From contig JACZJD010000123.1 of NCBI GenBank assembly GCA_014860725.1, positions 1 through 15,468 of the forward strand: a stretch of DNA of 15,468 nt. The letters are read 5' to 3'. The notes below the pieces were generated by a model. The model saw nothing but the letters and a program-made list of their open reading frames with translations, was not told the DNA's origin and made no database searches. Shown in pieces: positions 1 through 7,184 of this stretch. The position numbers and the translations under genes are program-made. Within the stretch, counting starts at the first letter, position 1. The number at the start of each line of letters is the position of its first letter. The stretch is from Aquamicrobium sp. Its GTDB lineage: Bacteria; Pseudomonadota; Alphaproteobacteria; Rhizobiales; Rhizobiaceae.

Positions 1-723
1 GAGGTCCGCAATGCCTTCCGGCCGCAGACGGTGGCCGAGCTCATCGACGCCTTCGCCCGGATCCGCGACGATGCGTCGATCGGCTGCGTGCTCCTGATCG
101 GCGAAGGCGACGCCGCGTTCTGCTCCGGCGGGGACCAGACCTACAAGAGCCATGCCGGTGGCTACGTGGGCGAGGACGGGATCGCCCGTCTCAACGTCCT
201 CGACCTCCAGCGCCAGATCCGCTCCCTGCCGATCCCGGTGATAGCCCTGGTCAACGGCTACGCCATCGGCGGCGGCCACGTCATCCACGTCATCTGCGAC
301 GTCACCGTCGCCGCCGACCACGCCAAGTTCGGCCAGGCCGGCCCGCGCGTCGGGTCCTTCGACGCCGGCTGGGGCTCGGCCTACCTTGCCCGCACCGTCG
401 GCGAGAAGCGCGCCCGCGAGATCTGGTTCTTCTGCCAGCAGTACGACGCCCGGACCGCGCTGGAATGGGGCCTCGTCAACCGCGTCGTGCCGCGCGAGAA
501 GCTGATGGAGGAAGCGCGTGCGCTCGCCGCGCAGGCGGTGGCGCTCAGCCCCACCGCGCTCAAGTTCCTCAAGCATGCCTTCAATGCCGACAGCGCCCAC
601 ATCTTCGGGCAAGTGAAGATGGCCGCCGACGGGCTGGCGAGCTTCGTCAACTCCGAGGAGGCGGTGGAGGGGCGCACGGCCTTCCTCGAGAAGCGCAAGC
701 CCGACTTCGCCCGCTTCCGCTGA
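1..723 (+). CDS. MenB/BadI-type crotonase (acyl-CoA hydratase/hydrolase family), 5' end missing
   Basis: The reading frame is open from base 1, so 240 C-terminal residues are visible and the true start lies to the left. The internal GTG at 31 is not the start, because the codons before it already encode the conserved EVRNAFRP block. Family marks are FCSGGDQ (oxyanion-hole loop, about residues 41-46), [34 protein letters not shown] and a KRKPDF-like C-terminus. These place it in the crotonase subgroup holding 1,4-dihydroxy-2-naphthoyl-CoA synthase (MenB) and the ring-opening 2-ketocyclohexanecarboxyl-CoA hydrolase (BadI). The GQAG segment has Gly where the M. tuberculosis-type MenB has a catalytic Asp, so it resembles the bicarbonate-dependent MenB type (from memory). 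No other menaquinone gene is in view. The SDR stump and TetR gene that follow suggest a degradative role, which is inference. Family confidence is high; the exact reaction is uncertain. Confidence 0.85.
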   Translation, partial: EVRNAFRPQTVAELIDAFARIRDDASIGCVLLIGEGDAAFCSGGDQTYKSHAGGYVGEDGIARLNVLDLQRQIRSLPIPVIALVNGYAIGGGHVIHVICDVTVAADHAKFGQAGPRVGSFDAGWGSAYLARTVGEKRAREIWFFCQQYDARTALEWGLVNRVVPREKLMEEARALAAQAVALSPTALKFLKHAFNADSAHIFGQVKMAADGLASFVNSEEAVEGRTAFLEKRKPDFARFR

Positions 724-738
724 TCCGGGCAGCCCGCG

Positions 739-903
739 ATGGACGGCGGCCGGCATCCCCGCTCCTCGCTTCTCGTCACCGGCGCTGCCGGCGGCATCGG
801 CCTTGCGACGGCAAGGCTCTTCGCCGGCCGCGGCTACACTACCTTCGGCGGTCCGTTCGACGCCTCCGGCGACCTCTCGCCTTTGACCCCCCGAACGGGG
901 TAG
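739..903 (+). pseudogene. Truncated short-chain dehydrogenase (SDR), N-terminal stump
   Basis: An ATG 15 bases after the crotonase stop opens a 54-codon frame ending at TAG 901-903. It encodes LLVTGAAGGIGLATARLF (about residues 11-28), the TGxxxGIG dinucleotide-binding turn and first helix of a classical SDR, followed by GRGYTTFGGPFDASGDL, which resembles the second strand. After about 45 codons the SDR likeness stops. The NNAG and SYK/YxxxK parts of a normal protein of about 250 residues are absent, and there is no room for them before the TetR gene at 945. No clear ribosome site precedes the ATG. In Rhodopseudomonas the BadI relative is partnered by the SDR BadH, so loss of such a partner is plausible but not shown. 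A functional micro-protein is possible but unlikely. Confidence 0.7.
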
Positions 904-913
904 AATTCCTACC
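899..913. promoter_or_regulatory. Inverted repeat, candidate TetR operator
   Basis: GGTAG-AATTC-CTACC has perfect 5-bp arms and lies 31 bp before the TetR start. It sits beside a second small palindrome, CCCCG-AA-CGGGG at 889-900. TetR regulators commonly bind such sites at their own promoters; binding here is inferred. A clear sigma-70 pair was not found. Confidence 0.4.
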
Positions 914-944
914 GTGATCAATCGCCCCGGAGACAGCGCCCGCG

Positions 945-1595
945 ATGAACGAAACCGTCACCAGCCTGATCGAGGTGCCTGAACTGGTCGAGAAGCGCCG
1001 GGGCCAGATCGTCGCGGCCGCGACCGAGCTGTTCTCCAGCCAGGGTTTCTACAGGACCACGATCAAGGACATCGCGCGGCTGGCCGGGATCAGCTCCGGG
1101 CTGGTCTACCAGTATGTGCGGGAAAAGGAGGACGTGCTCCTGCTCGTCCTGCTGGAGGTGGTCGATTCCTACGCCCGCGAGATACCGGCGGCGATCGTCG
1201 GCATCGACGACCCGCTCGAACGGCTGGTGACGGCCGTCCGCGCCTATTGCCGCGTCGTCGACAGGCACCGGGCCGCCACGGTGCTGGCCTACCGCTCGAC
1301 CAAGTCGCTGTCGCCCAAGCGCCGCGAGCTGATCCAGCAGCGGGAGACGGACACCAACGACATCATCCGCCGCACGCTCGTCGACTGCATGGAGCGCGGC
1401 ATCATCCGCAAGGCCAATGTCGACGCGCTGACCTACCAGATCGTGCTCACCGCCCACGGCTGGGCGCTCAAGAGCTGGTACTTCAAGTCGCGGCTGTCGC
1501 TCGAAGACTATATCGAGGCCAATCTCGACACGCTGCTGAACGGCATTCTCACCGAGGTCGGCAAGGAGCGCTATTCGGACCTCGACGCGTCATAG
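945..1595 (+). CDS. TetR/AcrR family transcriptional regulator
   Basis: The product is a 216-residue protein of normal TetR length. The N-terminal DNA-binding domain (about residues 17-65) reads ATELFSSQGFYRTTIKDIA and then GISSGLVYQYVREKEDV, the standard three-helix TetR fold with its helix-turn-helix at about 38-58. The C-terminal ligand and dimer domain (about 70-205) is helical and gives no ligand assignment by eye. The ATG at 945 is chosen because GGAGA (929-933) lies upstream at a usable distance and the HTH position fits the family. TetR proteins of this type often repress acyl-CoA or alicyclic and aromatic acid degradation genes and are released by a CoA thioester. The crotonase just upstream fits that role, which is inference. 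An inverted repeat at 899-913 could be its own operator. Confidence 0.9.
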   Translation: MNETVTSLIEVPELVEKRRGQIVAAATELFSSQGFYRTTIKDIARLAGISSGLVYQYVREKEDVLLLVLLEVVDSYAREIPAAIVGIDDPLERLVTAVRAYCRVVDRHRAATVLAYRSTKSLSPKRRELIQQRETDTNDIIRRTLVDCMERGIIRKANVDALTYQIVLTAHGWALKSWYFKSRLSLEDYIEANLDTLLNGILTEVGKERYSDLDAS

Positions 1596-1596
1596 A

Positions 1597-1608
1597 CGGG
1601 AATTCCCG
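1597..1608. terminator. 12-bp palindrome after the TetR gene, in the convergent TetR/MarR gap
   Basis: CGGGAATTCCCG is a perfect palindrome beginning one base after the TetR stop. The 99-bp gap 1596-1694 separates the convergent TetR and MarR genes and holds no other coding sign. The palindrome has no T-tract, so a terminator function is tentative. Confidence 0.3.
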
Positions 1609-1694
1609 ACGCCTGGGATCGGTCGTCCGGTCCATCCGCCCCCTCCCCCGCAACTCTCCTTGCCCGCGACACGGCGCAAGTCCGCATCGTGCCG

Positions 1695-2189
1695 TCACGA
1701 CCGGTCCGGATGAAGGCTCGCCTCGCGCGACAGCAGGTTCGCGAGCCCGGTGGCGGCCTCCACGACCCGGCGCCGCTCCCCGGCATCGAGCCGCGCGAAC
1801 CGTTGCAGGAACAGGTCGCCCAGAGGCGAAGGCGCCGTAGCCAGCGCGGCAAGGCCGCGTTCCGTCAGCCTCGTATGCACGATCCGCCGGTCGCTGCCCG
1901 AACGGTAGCGATGGATCAGGTCGCGCTCCTCCAGATTGTCGAGCACCGTCACCACCGTCGCCGCGCTGATGTCGGCATAGGCCGACAACGCGGCCGACGT
2001 CACCTCGCCCAGCTCGGCGATCCCCTTCATCACCACGAGCTGCGCCGCCGTCAGGCCACTCGCCTTGGCGAGCGCCTTCGACTGAAGATCGTGGGCGCGC
2101 ACGATGCGGCGGATCGCCTTCTCGATAGTCCTGATGTCCGCGTCACGAAACCTTTTGCGCACCCGCGCGTTGGCAAGGTCAGCATTCAT
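1695..2189 (-). CDS. MarR family transcriptional regulator
   Basis: The product has 164 residues, normal for MarR. The winged-helix domain is visible: GLTAAQLVVMKGIAELG (about 45-61), a recognition-helix region ISAATVVTVLDNLEERDLI (about 74-92), and the wing SGSDRRIVHTRLTERG (about 97-112) with the conserved DRR. Flanking helices for dimerisation lie at 20-40 and 120-160. The ATG at 2189 follows GTGAAGG directly. The gene diverges from asnO across an 89-bp gap holding a strong consensus promoter and a 19-bp palindrome, so it most likely represses the NAGGN cassette and perhaps itself. A GATAAT hexamer on the minus strand (2216-2221) inside the palindrome is a possible -10 for this gene. The ligand is unknown, and osmotic or metabolite control is inference. 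From memory, a MarR gene also adjoins this cassette in Pseudomonas. Confidence 0.9.
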   Translation of the reverse strand: MNADLANARVRKRFRDADIRTIEKAIRRIVRAHDLQSKALAKASGLTAAQLVVMKGIAELGEVTSAALSAYADISAATVVTVLDNLEERDLIHRYRSGSDRRIVHTRLTERGLAALATAPSPLGDLFLQRFARLDAGERRRVVEAATGLANLLSREASLHPDRS

Positions 2190-2205
2190 CCTTCACCGCC
2201 ATAAT

Positions 2206-2232
2206 TTGACATCTAATTATCAGATGTATAAT
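2206..2232 (+). promoter_or_regulatory. Consensus sigma-70-type promoter of asnO
   Basis: A perfect TTGACA (2206-2211) and a perfect TATAAT (2227-2232) are separated by 15 bp. The short spacer could be eased by the overlapping TAATAA (2229-2234), which gives 17 bp. The area is strikingly AT-rich against the GC-rich surroundings. It lies about 47 bp before the asnO start. Confidence 0.75.
2209..2227. promoter_or_regulatory. Palindromic operator, probable MarR binding site
   Basis: ACATCT-AATTATC-AGATGT has perfect 6-bp arms, and the centre is also nearly symmetric. It starts inside the -35 hexamer and ends on the first base of the -10, so a bound dimer would block polymerase at asnO and probably also at the divergent marR gene. 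Assignment to the adjacent MarR is inferred from position and from the usual MarR operator shape. Confidence 0.65.
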
Positions 2233-2278
2233 AAAAACGGCGTTGACGCAACGTAACAAAGAGGGTTCCGACCAGCTC

Positions 2279-4054
2279 GTGTGTGGCATTTGCGGAGAAA
2301 TACGGTTCGACGGCGCGCAGCCGTCGGCGCTCACCCAGACCAGGATGATGGAGGCGCTCGCGCCGCGCGGGCCGGACGGCTCCGGCCTCGTCATCCACGA
2401 CAACGCCGCGCTCGCGCATCGCCGGCTCAGGATCATCGACCTGTCCGAACGGGCGCGCCAGCCCATGGTCGACGCGGAGCTCGGCCTGACCATCGCTTTC
2501 AACGGCTGCATCTACAACTATCCCGAGCTGCGTGCCGAGCTTGAATCGAAGGGCTACCGCTTCTTCTCGCACGGCGACACGGAAGTCATCCTCAAGGCGT
2601 GGCACGCCTGGGGCAAGGACTGCGTCAACCGCTTTCACGGCATGTTCGCCTTCGTCATCCACGAGCGCGACACGGGCCGCCTCGTCATGGCGCGCGACCG
2701 CTTCGGCATCAAGCCGCTCTACCTCGCCGAGACGCCCCGTTCGGTGCGGTTCGCATCGTCGTTGCCGGCGCTGCTGAAGGGCGGCGACATCGACACCTCG
2801 ATCGACCGCCATGCGCTGCATCACTATCTGTCGTTCCATGCCGTGGTGCCGCCGCCGCGCACCATCCTCAACGGCGTGCGCAAATTGCCGCCCGCGACCA
2901 TCCGCGTCGTCGAGCCGGACGGACGCAAGACCGACACGGTCTACTGGTCGCCGCCCTACGAGCGCGACCCGGCGATGGCGGGCCTGTCTTCGGACGAGTG
3001 GCGCGACAGGGTGCTCGAGGCGCTGCGCACGGCGGTGAGGCGGCGCATGGTGGCCGACGTGCCGGTGGGCGTGCTGCTTTCCGGCGGCGTCGATTCCTCG
3101 ATGATCGTCGGCCTGCTCGCCGAGGAAGGGCAGCACGGATTGATGACCTTCTCGGTCGGCTTCGAGGAGGCGAACGGCGAGAAGGGCGACGAGTTCGTCT
3201 ATTCCGACCTGATCGCCCGGCACTTCGACACCGTCCATCACAAGATCTTCGTGCCGTCCGACCGGCTGATGGAGGCCCTGCCCGGCGTGTTCGCCGCAAT
3301 GTCGGAGCCGATGGTCTCCTACGACAATGTCGGCTTCTACCTGCTGGCGCAGGAGGTCTCGAAGCACATCAAGGTCGTCCAGTCGGGGCAAGGCGCCGAC
3401 GAGGTGTTCGGCGGCTACCACTGGTATCCGCCGCTGGCGGCCTCCAACGACGTCGTCACCGACTACGCGCGCGTCTTCTTCGACCGCTCGCACGCGCGGA
3501 TGAAGGAGCACGTCAATTCCGACTGGCTTCCCGACGACGACCCGAGCCTCGCGCTGGTGGCCGAGCACCTTTCGCGGCCGGGCGCGGATACGCCGGTCGA
3601 CGCCGCGCTCCGGCTCGACAGCCAGGTGATGCTGGTCGACGACCCCGTCAAGCGCGTCGACAACATGACCATGGCATGGGGGCTCGAGGCGCGCGTGCCC
3701 TTCCTCGACCACGAGCTGGTCGAGCTGGCGGCGCGGATTCCGCCCGAGGAGAAGCTGCGCGACAACGGCAAGGGCGTGCTCAAGGACGCCGCCCGCCTCG
3801 TCGTCCCGCACGAGGTCATCGACCGGCCGAAGGGCTACTTCCCGGTGCCGCAGCTCAAATATGTCGACGGCCCCTATCTCGACATGGTGCGCGACGCGCT
3901 GAGCTCGCGGGCCGCCCGCGAGCGCGGCATCTTCCGCGACGACTATCTGGCCCGGCTCTTCGCCAGCCCTTCGGACCACATAACCCCGTTGCAGGGCTCC
4001 GAGCTGTGGCAGGCGGGGCTTCTCGAACTGTGGATGCAGACGCATGGGATATGA
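2279..4054 (+). CDS. asnO: N-acetylglutaminylglutamine amidotransferase (asparagine synthase family)
   Basis: This enzyme is predicted to amidate the dipeptide N-acetylglutaminylglutamine to NAGGN using glutamine and ATP, in the cytoplasm. GTG at 2279 is taken as the start because it places Cys at position 2 (MCGICGE); class II amidotransferases need this N-terminal Cys nucleophile. The in-frame TTG at 2243 would bury it behind 12 residues. GAGGG at 2261-2265 is the likely ribosome site. The 591-residue product shows the glutaminase domain first (RGPDG at 30-34, FNGCIYNYPEL from 74, GDTE at 99-102, ARDRFGIKPLY) and then the synthetase domain with PP-loop SGGVDSS (268-274), GQGADEVFGGY and LEARVPFLDHELVE. 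Length and neighbours match the NAGGN-cassette amidotransferase rather than housekeeping AsnB. Its 3' end overlaps ngg by 11 bp, implying coupled translation. It sits under the MarR-flanked promoter at 2206-2232. Confidence 0.92.
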   Translation: MCGICGEIRFDGAQPSALTQTRMMEALAPRGPDGSGLVIHDNAALAHRRLRIIDLSERARQPMVDAELGLTIAFNGCIYNYPELRAELESKGYRFFSHGDTEVILKAWHAWGKDCVNRFHGMFAFVIHERDTGRLVMARDRFGIKPLYLAETPRSVRFASSLPALLKGGDIDTSIDRHALHHYLSFHAVVPPPRTILNGVRKLPPATIRVVEPDGRKTDTVYWSPPYERDPAMAGLSSDEWRDRVLEALRTAVRRRMVADVPVGVLLSGGVDSSMIVGLLAEEGQHGLMTFSVGFEEANGEKGDEFVYSDLIARHFDTVHHKIFVPSDRLMEALPGVFAAMSEPMVSYDNVGFYLLAQEVSKHIKVVQSGQGADEVFGGYHWYPPLAASNDVVTDYARVFFDRSHARMKEHVNSDWLPDDDPSLALVAEHLSRPGADTPVDAALRLDSQVMLVDDPVKRVDNMTMAWGLEARVPFLDHELVELAARIPPEEKLRDNGKGVLKDAARLVVPHEVIDRPKGYFPVPQLKYVDGPYLDMVRDALSSRAARERGIFRDDYLARLFASPSDHITPLQGSELWQAGLLELWMQTHGI

Positions 4055-5858
4055 CGGCGTGGCGAACAGGGAAAAGACGCTCGACAAACGGTCCCGGCCC
4101 CGTTCCGGCAAGGCCGTGGCGTACCGGCTCCAGCGGCTTCGCGCCCATTCGCAGGGCCCGGCGGGCAACGGCAATGCGGCGCCGAAACCGTCCGCGTCCG
4201 TCGACTGCGGCTGGGGGCGGCTGATCTTCGCCCAGACGTTCGACGGTCCCGCCGAGCTGGTCGACGTGCTGCGCAAGGAGGCCCCCGAGCGCCGCGACAT
4301 CGTCTTCTACGTCCGCGACCCGCACGTCCTGCTGGCGACGGCGCCGCAGGAGATATTCCTCGATCCGTCGCATACGTTCCGGCTCGATCTGGCCACCTAC
4401 CGCTCCAGCCGCCACCAGCCGCGCGGCTTCTTCGTGCGCAGGCTGTCCTCGGAGGCGGACGCGCGTGCCGTCAACCGCATCTATGCGGCGCGGGGCATGG
4501 TGCCCGTGCGGCCGGACTTCTTCTGGTCGAACCGGGACAACCGCGCCATCACCTACTTCGTCGCCGAGGACGAGGCGTCCGGCGAGATCATCGGCACCGT
4601 CACCGGCATCGACCACGGCCGCGCCTTCGCCGATCCCGAGCAGGGCTCCTCGCTGTGGTGCCTTGCCGTCGATCCGCAGGCGCGCCATCCGGGCATCGGC
4701 GAGATGCTGGTGCGCCGGCTCGCCGAGCATTTCTCCGCGCGCGGCTCGGCCTACATGGACCTCTCCGTGCTTCACGACAACGAGCAGGCGATCGCGCTCT
4801 ATGAGAAGCTCGGCTTCCGCCGCGTGCCGGTCTTCGCCGTCAAGCGCAAGAACCCGATCAACGAGAAGCTGTTCGCCCGCCCGCTCGACGAATACGACGC
4901 GCTCAACCCCTATGCCCGGCTCATCGTCGACGAGGCGCACAGGCGCGGCGTGCATGTCGAGATCACCGACGCGGAGGGCGGCTTCTTCCGCCTCTCGCAT
5001 GGCGGCCGCTCCGTCCACTGCCGCGAGAGCCTTTCCGAGCTGACCTCGGCGGTGGCGATGTCGATCTGCGACGACAAGGCGGTGACGCGCCGCGTGGTCG
5101 AGAATGCCGGGCTGGTCGTGCCGGAGCAGATGGTGGCCGGGAACGACGCCGGGGCGCTGGAGGCTTTCCGGAAGAAGCACGGCCGCGTCGTCGTGAAGCC
5201 GGCGCGCGGCGAGCAGGGCAGAGGCGTCGCCGTCGGCCTCGACACGCTCGAGGACGCGCAGCGCGCCATCGCGACGGCGCGCGAGGTCTGCGACCGCGTG
5301 CTGGTGGAAGCCTGCTTCGAGGGCGAGGATCTGCGCCTGGTGGTGATCGACTTCAAGCTGGTGGCTGCCGCGGTGCGCCGCCCGCCGCGCATCGTCGGCG
5401 ACGGCCGCCGCAAGGTGAAGAGCCTGATCGAGAGCCAGTCGCGCCGCCGCGCCGCCGCCACCGGGGGCGAGAGCCGTATCCCCGTCGACGCGGAGACGGA
5501 ACGCTGTCTCGCCGCCGCCGGCTTCACGCTGGAGTCGGTCCCGGCAAAGGGCGAGGAGGTGGTTGTGCGCAAGACGGCCAACCTGCATACGGGCGGCTCC
5601 ATCCACGACGTCACCGGCATCGTCCATCCCCGCCTGGTCGAGGCCGCCGTCAAGGCGGCCCGGGCGATCGACATCCCGGTCGTCGGCATCGACTTCATGG
5701 TGAAGGCGCCGAGCGAGCCCGACTATGTCTTCATCGAGGCCAACGAGCGGCCGGGGCTGGCCAATCACGAGCCGCAGCCGACCGCGGAGCGCTTCCTGGA
5801 CCTCCTGTTCCCGCTCTCCGGCCACCGCGCCGCTTCGCTTGCTCTGGGCAGGCCGTGA
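4044..5858 (+). CDS. ngg: N-acetylglutaminylglutamine synthetase (GNAT acetyltransferase fused to ATP-grasp ligase)
   Basis: This bifunctional protein of 604 residues is predicted to join two glutamines and N-acetylate the product, giving the substrate of AsnO. Residues 1-125 form a basic N-terminal extension and a family-specific region. A GNAT domain spans about 130-270 with the acetyl-CoA loop LAVDPQARHPGIGEML (207-222) and the late motif NEQAIALYEKLGFRRV. An ATP-grasp domain spans about 335-592: VVVKPARGEQGRGV (382-395) is the ATP-binding lysine and glycine-rich loop, and GIDFMV plus FIEANERPG (563-571) supply metal and ATP ligands, close to cyanophycin- and glutathione-synthetase relatives. 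ATG 4044 gives an 11-bp overlap with asnO; GTG 4059 is an alternative start. The peptidase gene follows after one base. The domain fusion together with asnO and M42 neighbours is diagnostic of the NAGGN trio. Confidence 0.92.
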   Translation: MGYDGVANREKTLDKRSRPRSGKAVAYRLQRLRAHSQGPAGNGNAAPKPSASVDCGWGRLIFAQTFDGPAELVDVLRKEAPERRDIVFYVRDPHVLLATAPQEIFLDPSHTFRLDLATYRSSRHQPRGFFVRRLSSEADARAVNRIYAARGMVPVRPDFFWSNRDNRAITYFVAEDEASGEIIGTVTGIDHGRAFADPEQGSSLWCLAVDPQARHPGIGEMLVRRLAEHFSARGSAYMDLSVLHDNEQAIALYEKLGFRRVPVFAVKRKNPINEKLFARPLDEYDALNPYARLIVDEAHRRGVHVEITDAEGGFFRLSHGGRSVHCRESLSELTSAVAMSICDDKAVTRRVVENAGLVVPEQMVAGNDAGALEAFRKKHGRVVVKPARGEQGRGVAVGLDTLEDAQRAIATAREVCDRVLVEACFEGEDLRLVVIDFKLVAAAVRRPPRIVGDGRRKVKSLIESQSRRRAAATGGESRIPVDAETERCLAAAGFTLESVPAKGEEVVVRKTANLHTGGSIHDVTGIVHPRLVEAAVKAARAIDIPVVGIDFMVKAPSEPDYVFIEANERPGLANHEPQPTAERFLDLLFPLSGHRAASLALGRP

Positions 5859-5859
5859 G

Positions 5860-7032
5860 ATGGACGTCGACGAGGCCTATCTGCTCGCGCAGCTCAAGGC
5901 GCTGCTGGCGATCGACAGCCCGACCGGCTACACCGATCAGGTGGTGCGCCATTGCTCGCGCGAGCTGGAGCGCCTCGGCCTCACGCCGGAGCTGACGCGC
6001 CGCGGCGCCATCCGCGCCGTGCGTCGGGGCAGGAGGCGCAAGGGCGCACGCGCGATCGTCGCCCATCTCGACACGCTCGGCGCGCAGGTCAAGCTGGTCA
6101 AGGAGGACGGCCGGCTGGAGCTGGTGCCCATCGGCCACTGGTCGGCCCGCTTCGCCGAGGGCGCCCGCGTCACCCTCTACAGCGAGACCGGCAGCTTCCG
6201 CGGCACCGTGCTGCCGCTCAGGGCCTCGGGCCACACCTTCAACGAGGGCGTGGACACGCTGCCGGTCGGGTGGCCCTATGTCGAGCTGCGCGTCGATGCC
6301 GTCACCCGGTCGAAGGCCGAGACCCTCGCCCTGGGCATCGACGTCGGCGACTTCGTCGCCTTCGACACCAATGCCGAATTCCTCGACAACGGCTTCATCA
6401 ATGCCCGCCACCTCGACGACAAGGCCGGCGTGGCGATCGCGCTCGCCGCCATCGAGGCGCTGCAGCGCCGGCGCGCGAAGACGCCGGTGGACATCCATTT
6501 CCTGTTCACCATCGCCGAGGAGGTCGGCGTCGGCGCGGCCGCCATCGTCACGCCGGAGATCGCCTCGATGGTGACCATCGACAACGGCACCGCGGCACCC
6601 GGGCAGAACTCGTCGGAATTCGGGGCCACCATCGCCATGGCCGACCAGACCGGCCCGTTCGACTATCACCTGACGAAGAAGCTGGTCGACCTTTGCCGGG
6701 ACGCGAGCATCCCCTTCCAGAAGGACGTGTTCCGCTACTATCGCTCGGATTCGGCCTCCGCGATCGAGGCCGGACACGACGTGCGCACGGCGCTGATCGC
6801 CTTCGGCATCGATGCGTCGCACGGCTACGAGCGCATCCATGTCCACGCCTTGACCTCGGTCGCAGCGCTCGCCGCCGCCTACGCGGAAAGCCCGCTCGAG
6901 ATCGCCCGCGACCTCAAGGAAGTGGCCGGGCTCGAAGGCTTCCCCCGCCAGCCGACCGGCGAGGCCGACCAGCCGGAGTTCGACCCCGACAGCGCCTTTC
7001 CGACCGCCGGAGCGCGGCACGACACAACCTGA
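5860..7032 (+). CDS. M42-family metallopeptidase of the NAGGN cassette
   Basis: The third cassette gene encodes a 390-residue cytoplasmic zinc or cobalt hydrolase of the M42 (glutamyl/deblocking aminopeptidase) family. Putative metal ligands and catalytic residues are all present: H69 and D71 in VAHLDTLG, D186 in [10 protein letters not shown]220-E221 in [11 protein letters not shown]241 in TIDNGTA, and a late His in YERIHVHAL (H327 or H329). ATG 5860 follows the ngg stop by one base, so the three genes are one transcription unit. An earlier in-frame start inside ngg exists but would add ngg-overlapping sequence. M42 members are known as the third partner of this trio, but the step they perform is not settled. 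Turnover of NAGGN or processing of a precursor are both possible. The acidic tail after about residue 365 is poorly conserved in character. Confidence 0.9.
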   Translation: MDVDEAYLLAQLKALLAIDSPTGYTDQVVRHCSRELERLGLTPELTRRGAIRAVRRGRRRKGARAIVAHLDTLGAQVKLVKEDGRLELVPIGHWSARFAEGARVTLYSETGSFRGTVLPLRASGHTFNEGVDTLPVGWPYVELRVDAVTRSKAETLALGIDVGDFVAFDTNAEFLDNGFINARHLDDKAGVAIALAAIEALQRRRAKTPVDIHFLFTIAEEVGVGAAAIVTPEIASMVTIDNGTAAPGQNSSEFGATIAMADQTGPFDYHLTKKLVDLCRDASIPFQKDVFRYYRSDSASAIEAGHDVRTALIAFGIDASHGYERIHVHALTSVAALAAAYAESPLEIARDLKEVAGLEGFPRQPTGEADQPEFDPDSAFPTAGARHDTT

Positions 7033-7125
7033 AGGCTGCCTTGTTGCCGGCCGGATCGGGCGAGCGCTTCGGCTGCACCGTCCGTCCATCCGGCGGCACT
7101 GGTACCTCTGGCCGAATCGGGACTG

Positions 7126-7156
7126 GTGACGGTTACCGCAAGGAAACCTATATAAC
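7126..7156 (+). promoter_or_regulatory. Candidate promoter of the ABC exporter genes
   Basis: GTGACG (7126-7131) and TATATA (7149-7154) are 17 bp apart; TATAAC at 7151-7156 is an alternative -10. A 13-bp imperfect palindrome, GGTGACGGTTACC (7125-7137, one mismatched pair), covers the -35. This lies in the 152-bp gap after the M42 gene and makes the exporter an independent unit in part. Confidence 0.45.
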
Positions 7157-7184
7157 CCCGCACCAGCCCGTGCAGGATCGGACC

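Noticed and set aside
883..906. TTGACC and TAGAAT before the TetR gene as a promoter pair
   Set aside because: The spacer is only 12 bp, too short for sigma-70; TACCGT at 910 gives 21 bp and is also poor.
1659..1680. CTTGC/GCAAG hairpin in the TetR/MarR gap as a terminator
   Set aside because: The arms are short with mismatched interior pairs and no T-run; the nearby palindrome at 1597-1608 is the better candidate.
2213..4300. 695-codon open frame on the minus strand opposite asnO
   Set aside because: It is a GC-rich antisense shadow of asnO and ngg with arginine/valine/aspartate-rich, domain-free translation; the plus strand carries full catalytic motifs.
3855..5825. 656-codon minus-strand frame opposite ngg
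   Set aside because: It is an antisense shadow of GC-rich coding sequence without recognisable domains.
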